DNA of 64,000 bases, taken from Zymoseptoria tritici IPO323. Its lineage: Eukaryota > Ascomycota > Dothideomycetes > Mycosphaerellales > Mycosphaerellaceae. The notes below the pieces were generated by a model. The model made no database searches. It was not told the origin of the DNA and worked only from the letters and a program-made list of their open reading frames with translations. The stretch lies in assembly GCF_000219625.1 (NCBI RefSeq), contig NC_018216.1, positions 1,984,001 through 2,048,000 of the forward strand, read 5' to 3'. The position numbers and the translations under genes were made by a program. Within the stretch, counting starts at the first letter, position 1. Every line of letters begins with the position of its first letter. Positions 21,790-31,191 of the stretch are shown here, one piece after another.

Positions 21790-23480
21790 ATGTCTACCAG
21801 TTTCTTATTAAAAGTATTATATACCGTAACATAACCTAAGCTAGGCTACGACGACAACTTAGACATATTAACCTTCGCCTAACAGCCGATAGTAAGGGGG
21901 ACGGGCCTAATACAAAGAACCGGACTAAGGAGTCTAACATAGCCTTTAGCCTCGGCGTAGTAGAGCGCCCGGCTACCTATGTAGCCCGTATGGCAATATA
22001 GTAATAGCAGAACCGACATAATACTAGCTAGACAGTCCTCGGCCGGCAAAACTTATTAATAACCTCGCTAGGTTACTTAAGAAGTAGAGCATCTAGATAG
22101 GCGCACGTTATCCGACGTAAGACTATTACCCAGAGCCTCTAACAACGTAGACTTAGTAGCAGAACGACAAGTAGTAGAACGACAAGCAGCAGAACGACAA
22201 GCAGCTAAACGGCAAGCAGCTAAACGGCAAGCAGCTGAACAGCAAGCAGCTAAAGTAGCATCGCCTAGAGCCCTAGGCTACAATCGACAGGCGGAGCGGC
22301 ACGTAGCACACGGGTAGTCAGGTAGAGTATTAGCCACGATATTTGCGACCGGCGGACTAACAGCTAAACTACACATTAGTCGGATCGTCTAGCGAGATTA
22401 TACGACAGCTAACATAGATTAAGGAAACAATCCGACATTACGTACGCGCAACGCCCGCATAGACCTGTATATTTACTAGGTAAACAAGACGACGACGCGA
22501 AGACAAAACAGACGCGACAGGGCGAAGTATTCATCTCTCGGACATAAACAACGTTTAAATATATCGCATCGATATTAACAACGATCGCCTTCTACCAGTC
22601 TAGCCTAATTATCCTCTTCCGCATCTACTTATTAATTACTACCTATTTAGGTACGTATCGAGCTTAACTAGTCGCTCGCAGCTACTAACATCTAAAGATT
22701 AGCATATGCTAGTAATACGAAGAGACTGTCGAGCGCAATCCTTGCAAAGGAACTCTCTAGAGAGTGCGCTAGCGCGTCCGACGCTAGATAGAGGTACTAC
22801 TATTAAGCACCTTCCTAGACTACGAGTACGACAACGCATACGAGATAGCAGCTCCTCGCCCTAGGGGAACATACGGCAGCCGCGCAGGCGTCGGCGACAG
22901 GCACAGCGCCGTACTAGAAGACGTCCGCAACCGAAACCCGCTATCCTACTACGCTACTATAGCGCAGCTAGTACGCGAAACTACGAGCAGATACCTTGCG
23001 CCTAGGATTCCGCACTACGAACCGAAGCCCACGCACACTAGGAACATTTAGAAGAAGGTAGATACTATTTAGCCAGGCAGCTTAGTATCGCAGAGGCCGG
23101 AGTACAGCGGAAATACGCTAGACGGCAGTAGAGTTAGGCATAGAGAGAGACGAGAGCCAAGCGTTAGACGTTAGTTAGTTACTGTACTACCGGCGGCTGC
23201 CAGGCGTCGAGACCCAACCCCGAGTGCTAATATAAACGTCGCTTTAACCTCTTTAGGTCGCGGGTCTAGTACAGCTGCCCGCGCTTAGCAGGAGGCAGAG
23301 GATAGAGCGGTTAGACAGCAGAAGAGGGAAGCCCTAATAGCACGCATAAACGCACAGGCTTAGTCGAGTACCCTACGGTATAACTAAGTGTAAGTTATAT
23401 AATAGCTACCTTCGCCGGATAGGTATAGACGACTAGTAGCGCAAAGGCGGGTAGAGGTAGTGTTACATAAAGGGAGGATG
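21790..23480 (+). pseudogene. Uncharacterised fourth protein of the element with an ERQAA-repeat helix
   Basis: ATG 21790 starts a frame that stays consistent through TAG/TAA stops past 22,577 and probably to about 23,480. Its clearest part is a run of five-residue repeats (ERQAA, KRQAA, EQQAA) at 22,162-22,252, predicted to be a charged helix or coiled coil. The rest is Arg-, Thr- and Ala-rich with no recognised motif. CpA content is higher here than in the helicase and DUF6589-like parts, so RIP was weaker near the right end. Confidence 0.4.
22162..22252 (+). repeat. 15-bp tandem repeat encoding ERQAA
   Basis: Six adjacent 15-bp units of the type GAACGACAAGCAGCA, in frame with the surrounding pseudogene. 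The array is unbroken by stops. Confidence 0.85.
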
Positions 23481-23688
23481 TAATACGTCTAGAGGTCTAG
23501 GAGCGGCTGGAGATTCCCTTTTAGGCGACTAAGGTGCGGCTATTGCGATTAGGCGGAAACAAATTACATTAGATTAATTCTACAAGTTATACGAATCGTT
23601 TGCGGGTATTAGACAGGCGTTCAGACTAATATACAAGTTTTTAGATTTCAGCTAACCCTCTATCACCTAGTTCGGCTATTGCGCTCTT

Positions 23689-23741
23689 AGACTATACAGG
23701 AAGGCGCCCCCGAAGGGGATTAGCGCCGCCAAGTATAGTCT
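23689..23741. repeat. Subterminal nested hairpin, right end of the element
   Basis: Outer arms AGACTATAC (23689-23697) and GTATAGTCT (23733-23741), middle arms GGCGC (23703-23707) and GCGCC (23723-23727), and an inner CCCC-GAA-GGGG stem at 23708-23718. Three nested stems directly precede the right terminal inverted repeat, mirroring the hairpin at the left end. Confidence 0.75.
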
Positions 23742-23743
23742 GT

Positions 23744-23765
23744 GCGTCTGAGACTAGCACTGCAG
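23744..23765 (-). repeat. Right terminal inverted repeat and target-site duplication
   Basis: GCGTCTGAGACTA (23744-23756) inverts the left end exactly, and GCACTGCAG (23757-23765) repeats the left flank. The next four bases, TAGT, also match the first bases of the left terminal repeat, so an alternative reading is a 13-bp direct repeat with a shorter inverted repeat. Confidence 0.8.
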
Positions 23766-23872
23766 TAGTGCATCTTCGCCGTGCGTCGCACCACCGCCGA
23801 ATCAACAGACTCTCATGATCTTCGTCCGAGAGAATATGGAATCTACCAGGAAAGACGCGACCGTCGAGAGCA

Positions 23873-26643
23873 ATGCCCGAATTATCGCCACTCGAAGCCT
23901 GGCTGAAGGATGTTGAAGCAGCCGGTCCAGCTCCACAGACTGCTGGTCCTACGTCAAGTCAGGCGCGAGAGGGAGCAAGAAGAGGCAGTGCCGAGACGGT
24001 CAAATCAACAGCAACAGCCAGCCGCGACTCTGTCTCGCGGGCGCGGAACGACACGATCCAAGAATCCCAGATCCCGTTACCGGACTCCACATCAGCATCC
24101 ACTGCACAAGCCAATAATTCAACCGCAACCGCCAGCGTTGACTCACTGAGGCAACTGGAACGTTCCGAACCGACGGCAGCATCTCGAATACCGCTCCCAG
24201 ATTCGCAATCAGCATCTGCGACTCCCGTGAGCCATGGCGACGCATCGTCTCAGGCACGAGTGGGCGCATCGAGGAGCGATCAAGATACTCGACTGTCTTA
24301 TGCGACTGTTAGTGTCGACTCGCTTTTGGATTTGCAAAATGCGACGGCTATCGCAGCGTCTCAAATAGCTTTGCCGCCATCCAGGTCGGTATCTGCCGCC
24401 TCTGCAGAGGTCGACAACATCAACCGTCCCTCGACAGCTCAGCAGGACTCCCTTTCACAATTACAAGATGCTGTAAGTCCTGTGGAGCTCCGTTTACCTC
24501 TACCAGAGTCGATCGCCTCCGGAGCCGCCAAGACCGAGCCAATGATTGCGGACTGGGTTGCCCAACCGGTCAATTACTGGGAGAGCATACATCCTCTGCT
24601 GGATTGTCTGCCTCATCTACGAATGTTTTCGAAGAAGAGCGCTCGGCATAAAAACAAAGGCATGGTGACCTGTGTTGATTATCTCCACGGCCACGACTCG
24701 CCGCGTGTTCACGATGCTGTGAAACCGGGCAAAGAATTCTTGGATGCTCTTCGCACGATGAAGCATGTTACCGATCCGGATGTGATGACACGCTTCATTC
24801 TTGTGGAGGACTTGTCCGCAGAAGTTATCAACCGTGTAGGTTCTATCCTTGAGGTTGACCCAGAGCTCTTCGCCGAGCACCTACACAGGTCGGGCTACGG
24901 AACCATGGACTACGCAGAGCCCTTACCGAATAACTGGATGCCCAAATCATGTGTCTCGCTCAAATGGTACCGTCCAGTAAGACAACACCCGAAGATTTCG
25001 TCATTGGTTTCCGTGCCAAGTACTCTTCTGAACCCACAGGAGATCGAGAGGAAGTCCAGCCATGTGAGGAAAATGGCGCCTGGGAGCATAGTCTGGTCGG
25101 ACAACGCTTACGACAGGAATGGACGAGCGAATTTCGGCGGCAGACATCATCAAGCTGTGATCAGTACGAACGTATTCCGGCGTAGCTGGACTTTGTCGAC
25201 GCGTTCCGCCTTGCAAAGAGACATGCCTGCGATTTCTGACGAAGGAGACTCGTCTCATAGCGATAGCGCGGAGCCCGAGGTGAGCTGGGAGCGAGATGCG
25301 ATTCCGACCGCATGGGAAGAGAAAGTGAGCTTCTTCCGTTGCCACCACGGCACCGTGCCTACAAGTAAGTCTCGTCGCCCGAATTGCGACGTATGCAGAG
25401 ACGACCAGCGGACTCACGATCAACAGTCATTCTTCTGCTAGATCCGTTGCCAGCCATTACGGATTCCCGATCAGGACTGCACCCTATCCCGACTAGTGGA
25501 CATCGTGGAAGTTCTCGGCAATATGAATGCGACGAGATCCAAATGACAATGGCAGTCCCCATACTGCCTCGGCTCCGTTTAGATTTTCCATTGAACAAAA
25601 TGAAAGCGACTCCGAAGGACATTGCGTCATTGAAGCGCGCCACGCATAGTCTGGTCTCGACCACGACAGCGATTCGCAGAGACATCGAATCGACCGTACC
25701 GGAATGCTATTCTTTCAGAGCAGATCCCATTCTTGCGCTGTTACGTGTGGTACGACTCGACTCCAAGGCCTTCTTCAACAGCCTAGAATGGGCCCTGGAT
25801 GAGATTAGTCAAGACTCTTTGGACGACTATCTCATGTCACGACGAGTGGACGGCTGGAGAGCACTGATGGCCGAGTTTGAGATTGAAGTTCCTGCTATTG
25901 GAAGGAGCCTTCGCGAATTCATCGACTTTGTGTTCCTCGATGATCCGCTACCCAAGGACGTTCAGATCATACTCAACGATGTGAACGCCGACATACTGCG
26001 CATAAAATCCAGACTGGACGAAGCATATACGGCTCTTCGGGCTGATATGCAATTCTCCGAAAGCAGAAGGAGCATCGCCGAGGCAAGGAGTGTGACAAAA
26101 CTCACGGAACTGGCCTTCATCTTCATCCCGCTGTCTTTCACCGCGTCTCTCTTCAGCATGTCAATCCACGAACTCCAAAATGGCGTACCACTCTGGACTT
26201 TCATCGTCACATCGCTGGGCATTGCACTTTTCGCATATGCTGTACGCTTGGTGCTCACGAGCAAATTCATCGCCGAAAGTTCACGCGGTGCACTGGAGCG
26301 TTTCTGGGCACTCTCGGGTGTTCAACGAGGAGAAAAAGCGCCCTTCTTGACGATTATGCTTTTCACACTGCGAGAGATCTGGCACAGAGGCGGCAGGAAG
26401 GTGTTTGGCAGCATTTCTCTGTTTGTACTATGTGCGGCTTTCGTCATCGTCCCGATTGCGCTCGCCTGGGAGTCGACAAACTTGGACGTCGGCTTCAACG
26501 CCGCAATCAGCCTCTTCCTCGTGCTGTCCGGCTTGGTATTGGCATTTGGACTGTTCTTTGGTTCTGGGGTTGGCACAAGTCACATGGCATCGTGGGGTCG
26601 CGCGAGCGACACGTCCGACGACGAAAGTGGCGAGGTTGTATAA
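23873..26643 (+). CDS. CorA-like Mg2+-transporter-family membrane protein (fungal type)
   Basis: Two exons, 23873-25364 and 25427-26643, closing in frame at 902 residues. The 62-nt intron has a GTAAGT donor and CAG acceptor. Residues about 1-225 are disordered and contain four imperfect repeats of about 40 residues built around IPLPDSTSAS, IPLPDSQSAS, IALPPSRSVS and LPLPESIASG. The middle is soluble. The C-terminus has a long helix rich in E-A-R-S-V-T-K-L-T followed by the membrane pair and the SFTASLFSMSI stretch typical of fungal CorA-like proteins; two further hydrophobic segments lie near 820-880. The canonical CorA GMN loop is not visible, so ion transport is unproven. Its start lies 116 bp from the element's right end. 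Confidence 0.82.
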
Positions 26644-26712
26644 ACTGCTGGTGCGGACGTTGGAGTCATGGCAATGTCGGCCTCCGATTCTGGTCCTCTG
26701 CCACCTTTGTCT

Positions 26713-27591
26713 CTAATCATCAGTCAACCCGTCCAACAAATGAATGCTCAGTATCATCACAAGAATGCCAATCCCTGCTACGGCTGTGAACGCCAACGCA
26801 AGCCACACCAACACCGCCGCTGCCGGTCCCACACTTCCAGAAAGATAGCCCTGCGTGCTCGTAGATATGATGCTCGCTGCAGTCGCCGCGGCAACATGTT
26901 GCCAAAGGGCGGATGTCATTAAGAAGAGAGATGCGAAGGCCAGCAGGAACAGACATGCCCGGCTCACTGGTCTGCTCGGAAACGGCTTGACGACGATGTC
27001 GGATCCCGTCCGTGTATCACGCTCCTCGTGCCAGCCAGGGAAAGTCGAAAGTCCGAAGAATGCCAGGGCGGAGAGAGCTATTGCACCGAACACGAAACCT
27101 GGGAATACAACGTCGCTTTTGAAGCGCTGGGCCCATTGGAGGGCATCTAGTGGATCTCTTTCCGTGCCGCTACCAGCAAAGGCCATTCCGAGCCCAGAAG
27201 CTCCGCTCGCGCAGATCCATGGCTCCTGATCCGCGGCTCTTGCGCATATGCCAAGATAGCCAGCTCGCACGGTAACGGATCCTCCTGTTGACGCATTGCC
27301 GAAAATGATACTCGCTGCACCGCTTGAGTCGGAGCGGTCGTGATACGTGATTGAAAGTAAATAGATGCTGCTAGTCGTGCTGCTGCTAGAGGTACAGCCA
27401 GCTAGGAGAAGTGCTACGAGTCAGTGATTCATTAGTAAGAGGTGACTATACGGGCTTGAACGATTCTATTCGAGCGATGTTGGCTGACCGGAAAGTATCC
27501 AAGAGCACATTATCAATATCATCAGGACATGGTGATAGCCGATGAATGGGACCATACGTTGAATGGCTATGCGTAAGCGGCCATTCGGCAT
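26713..27591 (-). CDS. fig1: Fig1-like calcium-influx/membrane-fusion regulator
   Basis: Two exons, 27591-27489 and 27413-26713, giving 267 residues. The donor is GTCAGC, a rare form, but it is the only join that keeps frame before a stop. Exon 1 encodes a short cytosolic start and a membrane segment (HHVLMILIMCSWIL) that continues across the splice into ALLLAGCTSSS. An extracellular loop then carries AGYLGICARAADQEPWIC, the glycine-cysteine-tryptophan pattern of the Fig1 family, and three more hydrophobic segments follow. Fig1 proteins act at the plasma membrane in low-affinity Ca2+ uptake and cell fusion during mating. The gene converges with the CorA-like gene, with 69 bp between stop codons. 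Confidence 0.75.
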
Positions 27592-28272
27592 CGTGGAGTC
27601 CGGGCGGTGGTTGGGTGGTTCTCAATATATGGTGGTATCGCTGCTGAGAGCCCGCAACAATCCCAGAGTGCCGAGACGTCGCTCGAGGTGCGGCTGAAAT
27701 CGACGGCGTCCACTATTTGTCAAATAGGCGAAGACCTGCACAAGGATCAGATCATCAGTGTAGCCGCCGACCTGCAGCCTTGATGCATCCTTCATGCAGG
27801 TTCAGCTCAGCTCGTCCACTGGATTTAACCCTAAATGGAGGGCTGCTGGATATCGCTGCACATCTCGACTATCACTTGGCCTGTATAGCAGCATTGCTGC
27901 ATCTGGAGATCAAGCTACATGGTCTGGCATGCATCAGACTTTCAGTACGTCGAAGAGTCGGATTTACCCTGCTGAGAACTACTCGAGACGAAGCTTCTTG
28001 AATACCGGCACGGGCGGCGCAGAGAATTTGTCGGAGATCATTGTGAGTTGAGATATCGTTTTCCATTTCATTACAGCGACGTCCATCTATGGTCCTACGC
28101 TATGCAACACACAAGCAGATGGGAGCGTCTCCCGCCAAAGAGCAGAACGCCCTGCTCGATTCTGATGATCCGGTCAAAAGCAAGAAACAACCAAAACGCC
28201 GAGCAAAAAGCACTAAAAACCTCAAACGCCATCGTATCTTGCCTCTCAGTCTGGTCAGCTCCCCTCCATCTT
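27592..28272. other. Intergenic DNA, nothing recognised
   Basis: Upstream region of the Fig1-like gene and 3' flank of the next paralogue. Only short overlapping frames are seen. Confidence 0.5.
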
Positions 28273-28881
28273 CTACTCTTCCATCGCATCGCCAGCCCCT
28301 TCCTCAGTCTCCGCGATCCACCACTTGGCCAAGTCCAGCTCCTTGACCTTTGCCTCCCACATCTCCTTGTCCATCGAGAATCCCTTCTTGAGAGACGTGA
28401 CATCGCCGCCGGTTGTATGCGTCGTGGACACCATGATGCGTAGATGGAACTCAGCCGCAACAAGCGTATCCTTCAAATCATCCAGCTCCTCGTCGCGGGC
28501 ATTCAGCCAGCGCCTCTTGCCTCCCTGCTCATTGTCAGGCTCCTCACCAGCGGCTGCGAAGTGCGGGAAGGCGGCGTGAAGCGTGGCGAGACGATCAAGA
28601 AAAGAGACATCGGGAGCCGATGGGGAATGTCCTCCAAGTGTGAAGTAGGCGCGGAGTCCATGGAAATGGATAGCAGCCTCATCTGATCCGTCACCGACCG
28701 GGGCGCTAGGGTCGAAGTTGTGATACTCCACGCCTAGTCTGAGATACTGAGTCGTGATCTGAATGAGCTGGCCCTTGAGGATGGCGAACAAGGTCGGGAG
28801 ATTGATCAGATCGCCGTCTGGTCTGCGGCAGAGACCGAGTTGAGTCAGCACGGAAGCAAGACTGTCGGGATGATCAGCCAT
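28273..28881 (-). CDS. Uncharacterised paralogue family, copy B
   Basis: 202 residues from the ATG at 28881; the frame is open 60 codons further upstream, but that part starts without an ATG and looks like leader. Family hallmarks, in order: ITTQYLRLGVEYHNFDP near residue 45, GLRAYFTLGGH, FLDRLATLHAAFPHFAAAGE, EPDN followed by GKRRWLNARDEELDDLKD, a helix with EFHL, and DKEMWEAKVKELDLAKW near the end. The protein is helical and lacks signal peptide or membrane segments. It is one of three head-to-tail copies on this strand. No known domain recognised. Confidence 0.7.
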   Translation of the reverse strand: MADHPDSLASVLTQLGLCRRPDGDLINLPTLFAILKGQLIQITTQYLRLGVEYHNFDPSAPVGDGSDEAAIHFHGLRAYFTLGGHSPSAPDVSFLDRLATLHAAFPHFAAAGEEPDNEQGGKRRWLNARDEELDDLKDTLVAAEFHLRIMVSTTHTTGGDVTSLKKGFSMDKEMWEAKVKELDLAKWWIAETEEGAGDAMEE

Positions 28882-29355
28882 ATTGGTCGAGATTTGTCTT
28901 GTTTGTGTCTGTGAGATGCTTTGAGTTGAAGGTTGGCAGCTCGGAGGAAGGGCGAAAGGATTAAAAGGCGAGAGTGTGTCGAGGGCCGCTGCGTTACGGG
29001 AACGGGAATGTGTTGGTGACTTGTCTTCTCTCGACACACGACACGTTCTCGTGAATTGCAAGTTTGGAATTGTGAGTGGTAAGTGTACGGGCTGATTGGG
29101 CGAAACGGTTGTACTACTTGACGAGATACAGGCGTGGAGAGATCTATGGCTTTGATCGTTTCGCTGCTACGTGCATACAAGCAGACAAAAGTCCTGCTCC
29201 TTGCCCGGAGTGTATAGCGCTCTTCATCCAACTACACGATCACAGAATCAAATTCAAGCAAGAACCACACAGATCGACAAGCAATGAAGCAAAAGCCAGG
29301 CAACACCGACTTCACGAGTTCTTGCCGGCAGCCTTTCATGCCTGTGGCATAGGTC
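28882..29355. other. Spacer between paralogues B and C
   Basis: Promoter/leader of copy B and 3' flank of copy C; no other gene supported. Confidence 0.5.
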
Positions 29356-29991
29356 TCACTCTTCCATCCTGTCTCCAGCATCCGCTCCGGCCGGGTCACC
29401 CCCATATCCCGGCGTCAACCCACTACCCAACCCCAACTCCTTGATCTTCGCGACCCATGTCTTCCGATCGCCGTCCATTTCTTCCCAGCCATCAACAAGA
29501 TTCGCCTGAGCATTACTGAGTAGACCCTCCAAGTGGAACTTAGTTCTAGTCAGTTCATCCTTCATCGCGAACAGCTCCTTATCGAGTTCTTGCAGCCAGC
29601 GCCTCTTCCCTTCATGCCGATTGTCGGGTTCTTGACCCGCCGCGGCATACTGCGGAATGGCGGTGGTGAGAGTGACGAGGCGTTGCAGAAACACATTGTG
29701 CGAATCCGCGAAGATGGGAAGATGCAGTTTGAAGAGTGCGCGGAGGATGAAGACAGCGCCGGTTGGCCCTTCAGGACCGATCGGGAGGAAGGGCGAAAGA
29801 GAGTGGTACTCTTCGCCGAGTCTGAGATACATGGATGTAATCTCCTTAAAGTCCTCTAACACGACGGTGTAGTAGCATCTGAGACTCATGCGCCAGTCCA
29901 TTTCGTGGCAGAGATCGATGTCGTCCTCATCGTTGCGCACGCAGCTAGAGCTGTTGGGATCGTCTGCTGGGTATGACGAAGAATCATCCAT
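29356..29991 (-). CDS. Uncharacterised paralogue family, copy C
   Basis: 211 residues from ATG 29991, which has an AAG-ATGG context. Upstream in-frame codons exist but begin without an ATG. It is the closest relative of copy B: ITSMYLRLGEEYHSLSPFLP, ILRALFKLHLP, FLQRLVTLTTAIPQYAAAGQ, EPDN followed by GKRRWLQELDKELFAMKDEL, TKFHLEGLL, and DRKTWVAKIKELGLGSG. B and C share spacing nearly residue for residue, consistent with tandem duplication. The C-terminus has a short Gly/Asp-rich tail. Function unknown. Confidence 0.7.
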   Translation of the reverse strand: MDDSSSYPADDPNSSSCVRNDEDDIDLCHEMDWRMSLRCYYTVVLEDFKEITSMYLRLGEEYHSLSPFLPIGPEGPTGAVFILRALFKLHLPIFADSHNVFLQRLVTLTTAIPQYAAAGQEPDNRHEGKRRWLQELDKELFAMKDELTRTKFHLEGLLSNAQANLVDGWEEMDGDRKTWVAKIKELGLGSGLTPGYGGDPAGADAGDRMEE

Positions 29992-30513
29992 CTTGATAGC
30001 ACGCAGAGGGCGTATGATCCTTGATCGGCTGGAACAGATTGATGTAAAAGTGTGGGTGGGATGTGGAAGAGAATTCAAGAATTTCAAGTTCGACGCTCAG
30101 GAGAGATGTTCGTGAATTGGCTCTTTCCGAATTACGCCACCGACACGACACACAACACACAACATGCGCCTTGGGAACGAAAAAGTGAGCGGCATTCACG
30201 CGCAGTGTGAAAGGTTAAAGCGCTCGATAATGTTGCGGTGATGACACTATGAAAGACCACCCCTAAACAAGTGAGACACCGTTCACCATCGCCGCCAGTC
30301 TTCGATACTCCTGTACACCAGTACTCGCTTCTTGGGTGCAGGGCGACAAGGAGCACCAGAAAAATTCCTCAAGTGCAGCCTGAAGGTGCCTTTGCGAGGT
30401 TTCCTTATTCCGCGAGCTCGCCTTCTTCCGCATGATGGTCCTCGATCTTTTTCATCGACCTCTTTTCCATCGACTTCCCTGCTCTATGCGTTCTCTCCAT
30501 TCACTCCTGCGTT
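29992..30513. other. Spacer between paralogues C and D
   Basis: No supported gene. It contains the upstream region of copy C and the 3' flank of copy D. Confidence 0.5.
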
Positions 30514-31191
30514 TTAATCTCCATGCTCACTGCCATCGTGATCACTCTCGTCGTCACTACTCTCCTCCTCGACCTCCTCATCATTAGTCTCCGCTGGCGG
30601 GAACCAAAAGTCCTCCACCGACTCGATCCCTTCCATCCACGCCCTGCGGTCAATGTTCCAGTGAGGAACGACCCTTCTGTCAGCCCTGCACAACCGACAA
30701 TCGTCACCCAAAGCATAGTCGTCCAGCACACACAGGTGATCCCACGCCACATCCAATTGTGCCGTCATATATTCCATGTTCTGGGCATACTGCAGCAGCT
30801 CATCCCACCTCGCATCCTCCTCTCCCGCATCGATTGCTCGCGCCATCCTGGCCTCGAAGTACAACGGTGAAGCGAGCAAGCGGCGCAGTAGGACCAGTTT
30901 GCGAACGAAAGCGTTGGTACCTGCGACGGTGTGATGCGGCCAGGTGAAGAGCGCGTGTACGAGGTTGAAAGACGCGGCTGGAGGTGGGCCCTTGCCATAG
31001 GTGTTGAAGTGGGGTGTAATGCTGTGGTAGTTGTCCCCTCTGCGGATGTACGTGGCCCTCATGTTGGCGAGGTACTCGCTCAGCTCGGTGTGGTATTGGA
31101 CCAAGCCACGGAGCTTGCGTTCAGCGAGGCGTGAAGCTTCTGTTACTGGTGCTTCTGCCAAGGGTGCTTCTGCCATTGCTGCTTCCGCCAT
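30514..31191 (-). CDS. Uncharacterised paralogue family, copy D
   Basis: 225 residues from ATG 31191. The N-terminus has an Ala/Glu repeat (MAEA, APLAEAP, APVTEA). Family features are weaker but ordered: MRATYIRRGDNYHSITP, LVHALFTWPHH, FVRKLVLLRRLLASP, a helix with YMTAQLDVAWDHL, and DRRAWMEGIESVEDFWFPP. It ends in a very acidic Glu/Asp/Ser tail not found in the other copies. The EPDN..GKRRW segment of B and C is replaced by DAGEEDARWDELLQY. Together with B and C it forms a 3-kb tandem array. Confidence 0.65.
   Translation of the reverse strand: MAEAAMAEAPLAEAPVTEASRLAERKLRGLVQYHTELSEYLANMRATYIRRGDNYHSITPHFNTYGKGPPPAASFNLVHALFTWPHHTVAGTNAFVRKLVLLRRLLASPLYFEARMARAIDAGEEDARWDELLQYAQNMEYMTAQLDVAWDHLCVLDDYALGDDCRLCRADRRVVPHWNIDRRAWMEGIESVEDFWFPPAETNDEEVEEESSDDESDHDGSEHGD

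Larger units (their letters stand above)
12126..23756 (+). mobile_element. 11.6-kb TIR-bounded element with RecQ-like helicase and DUF6589-like genes, RIP-mutated
   Basis: Bounded by 13-bp perfect terminal inverted repeats and flanked by a 9-bp direct duplication, which together indicate a discrete insertion. CpA and TpG are depleted and TpA enriched from about 12,204 to 21,700, less strongly after that, with CpG kept: a RIP signature milder than in the 4-8 kb block. Four same-strand reading frames can be followed through TAG/TAA codons with almost no frameshifts: helicase (12,573-15,811), DUF6589-like (15,879-19,650), a CxxC protein (19,881-21,530) and an ERQAA-repeat protein (21,790-about 23,480). 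A 9-bp duplication is the length usual for Mutator-like elements, but I see no MULE, hAT, KDZ or tyrosine-recombinase signature. Its right end lies 116 bp upstream of the CorA-like gene. Confidence 0.85.

Noticed and set aside
12117..23769. Alternative reading as a 13-bp direct repeat from site-specific recombination (Starship- or Crypton-like)
   Set aside because: The perfect inverted repeats favour a TIR transposon, and no tyrosine recombinase (DUF3435) frame is visible. The four-base extension TAGT may be chance, so this is not fully excluded.
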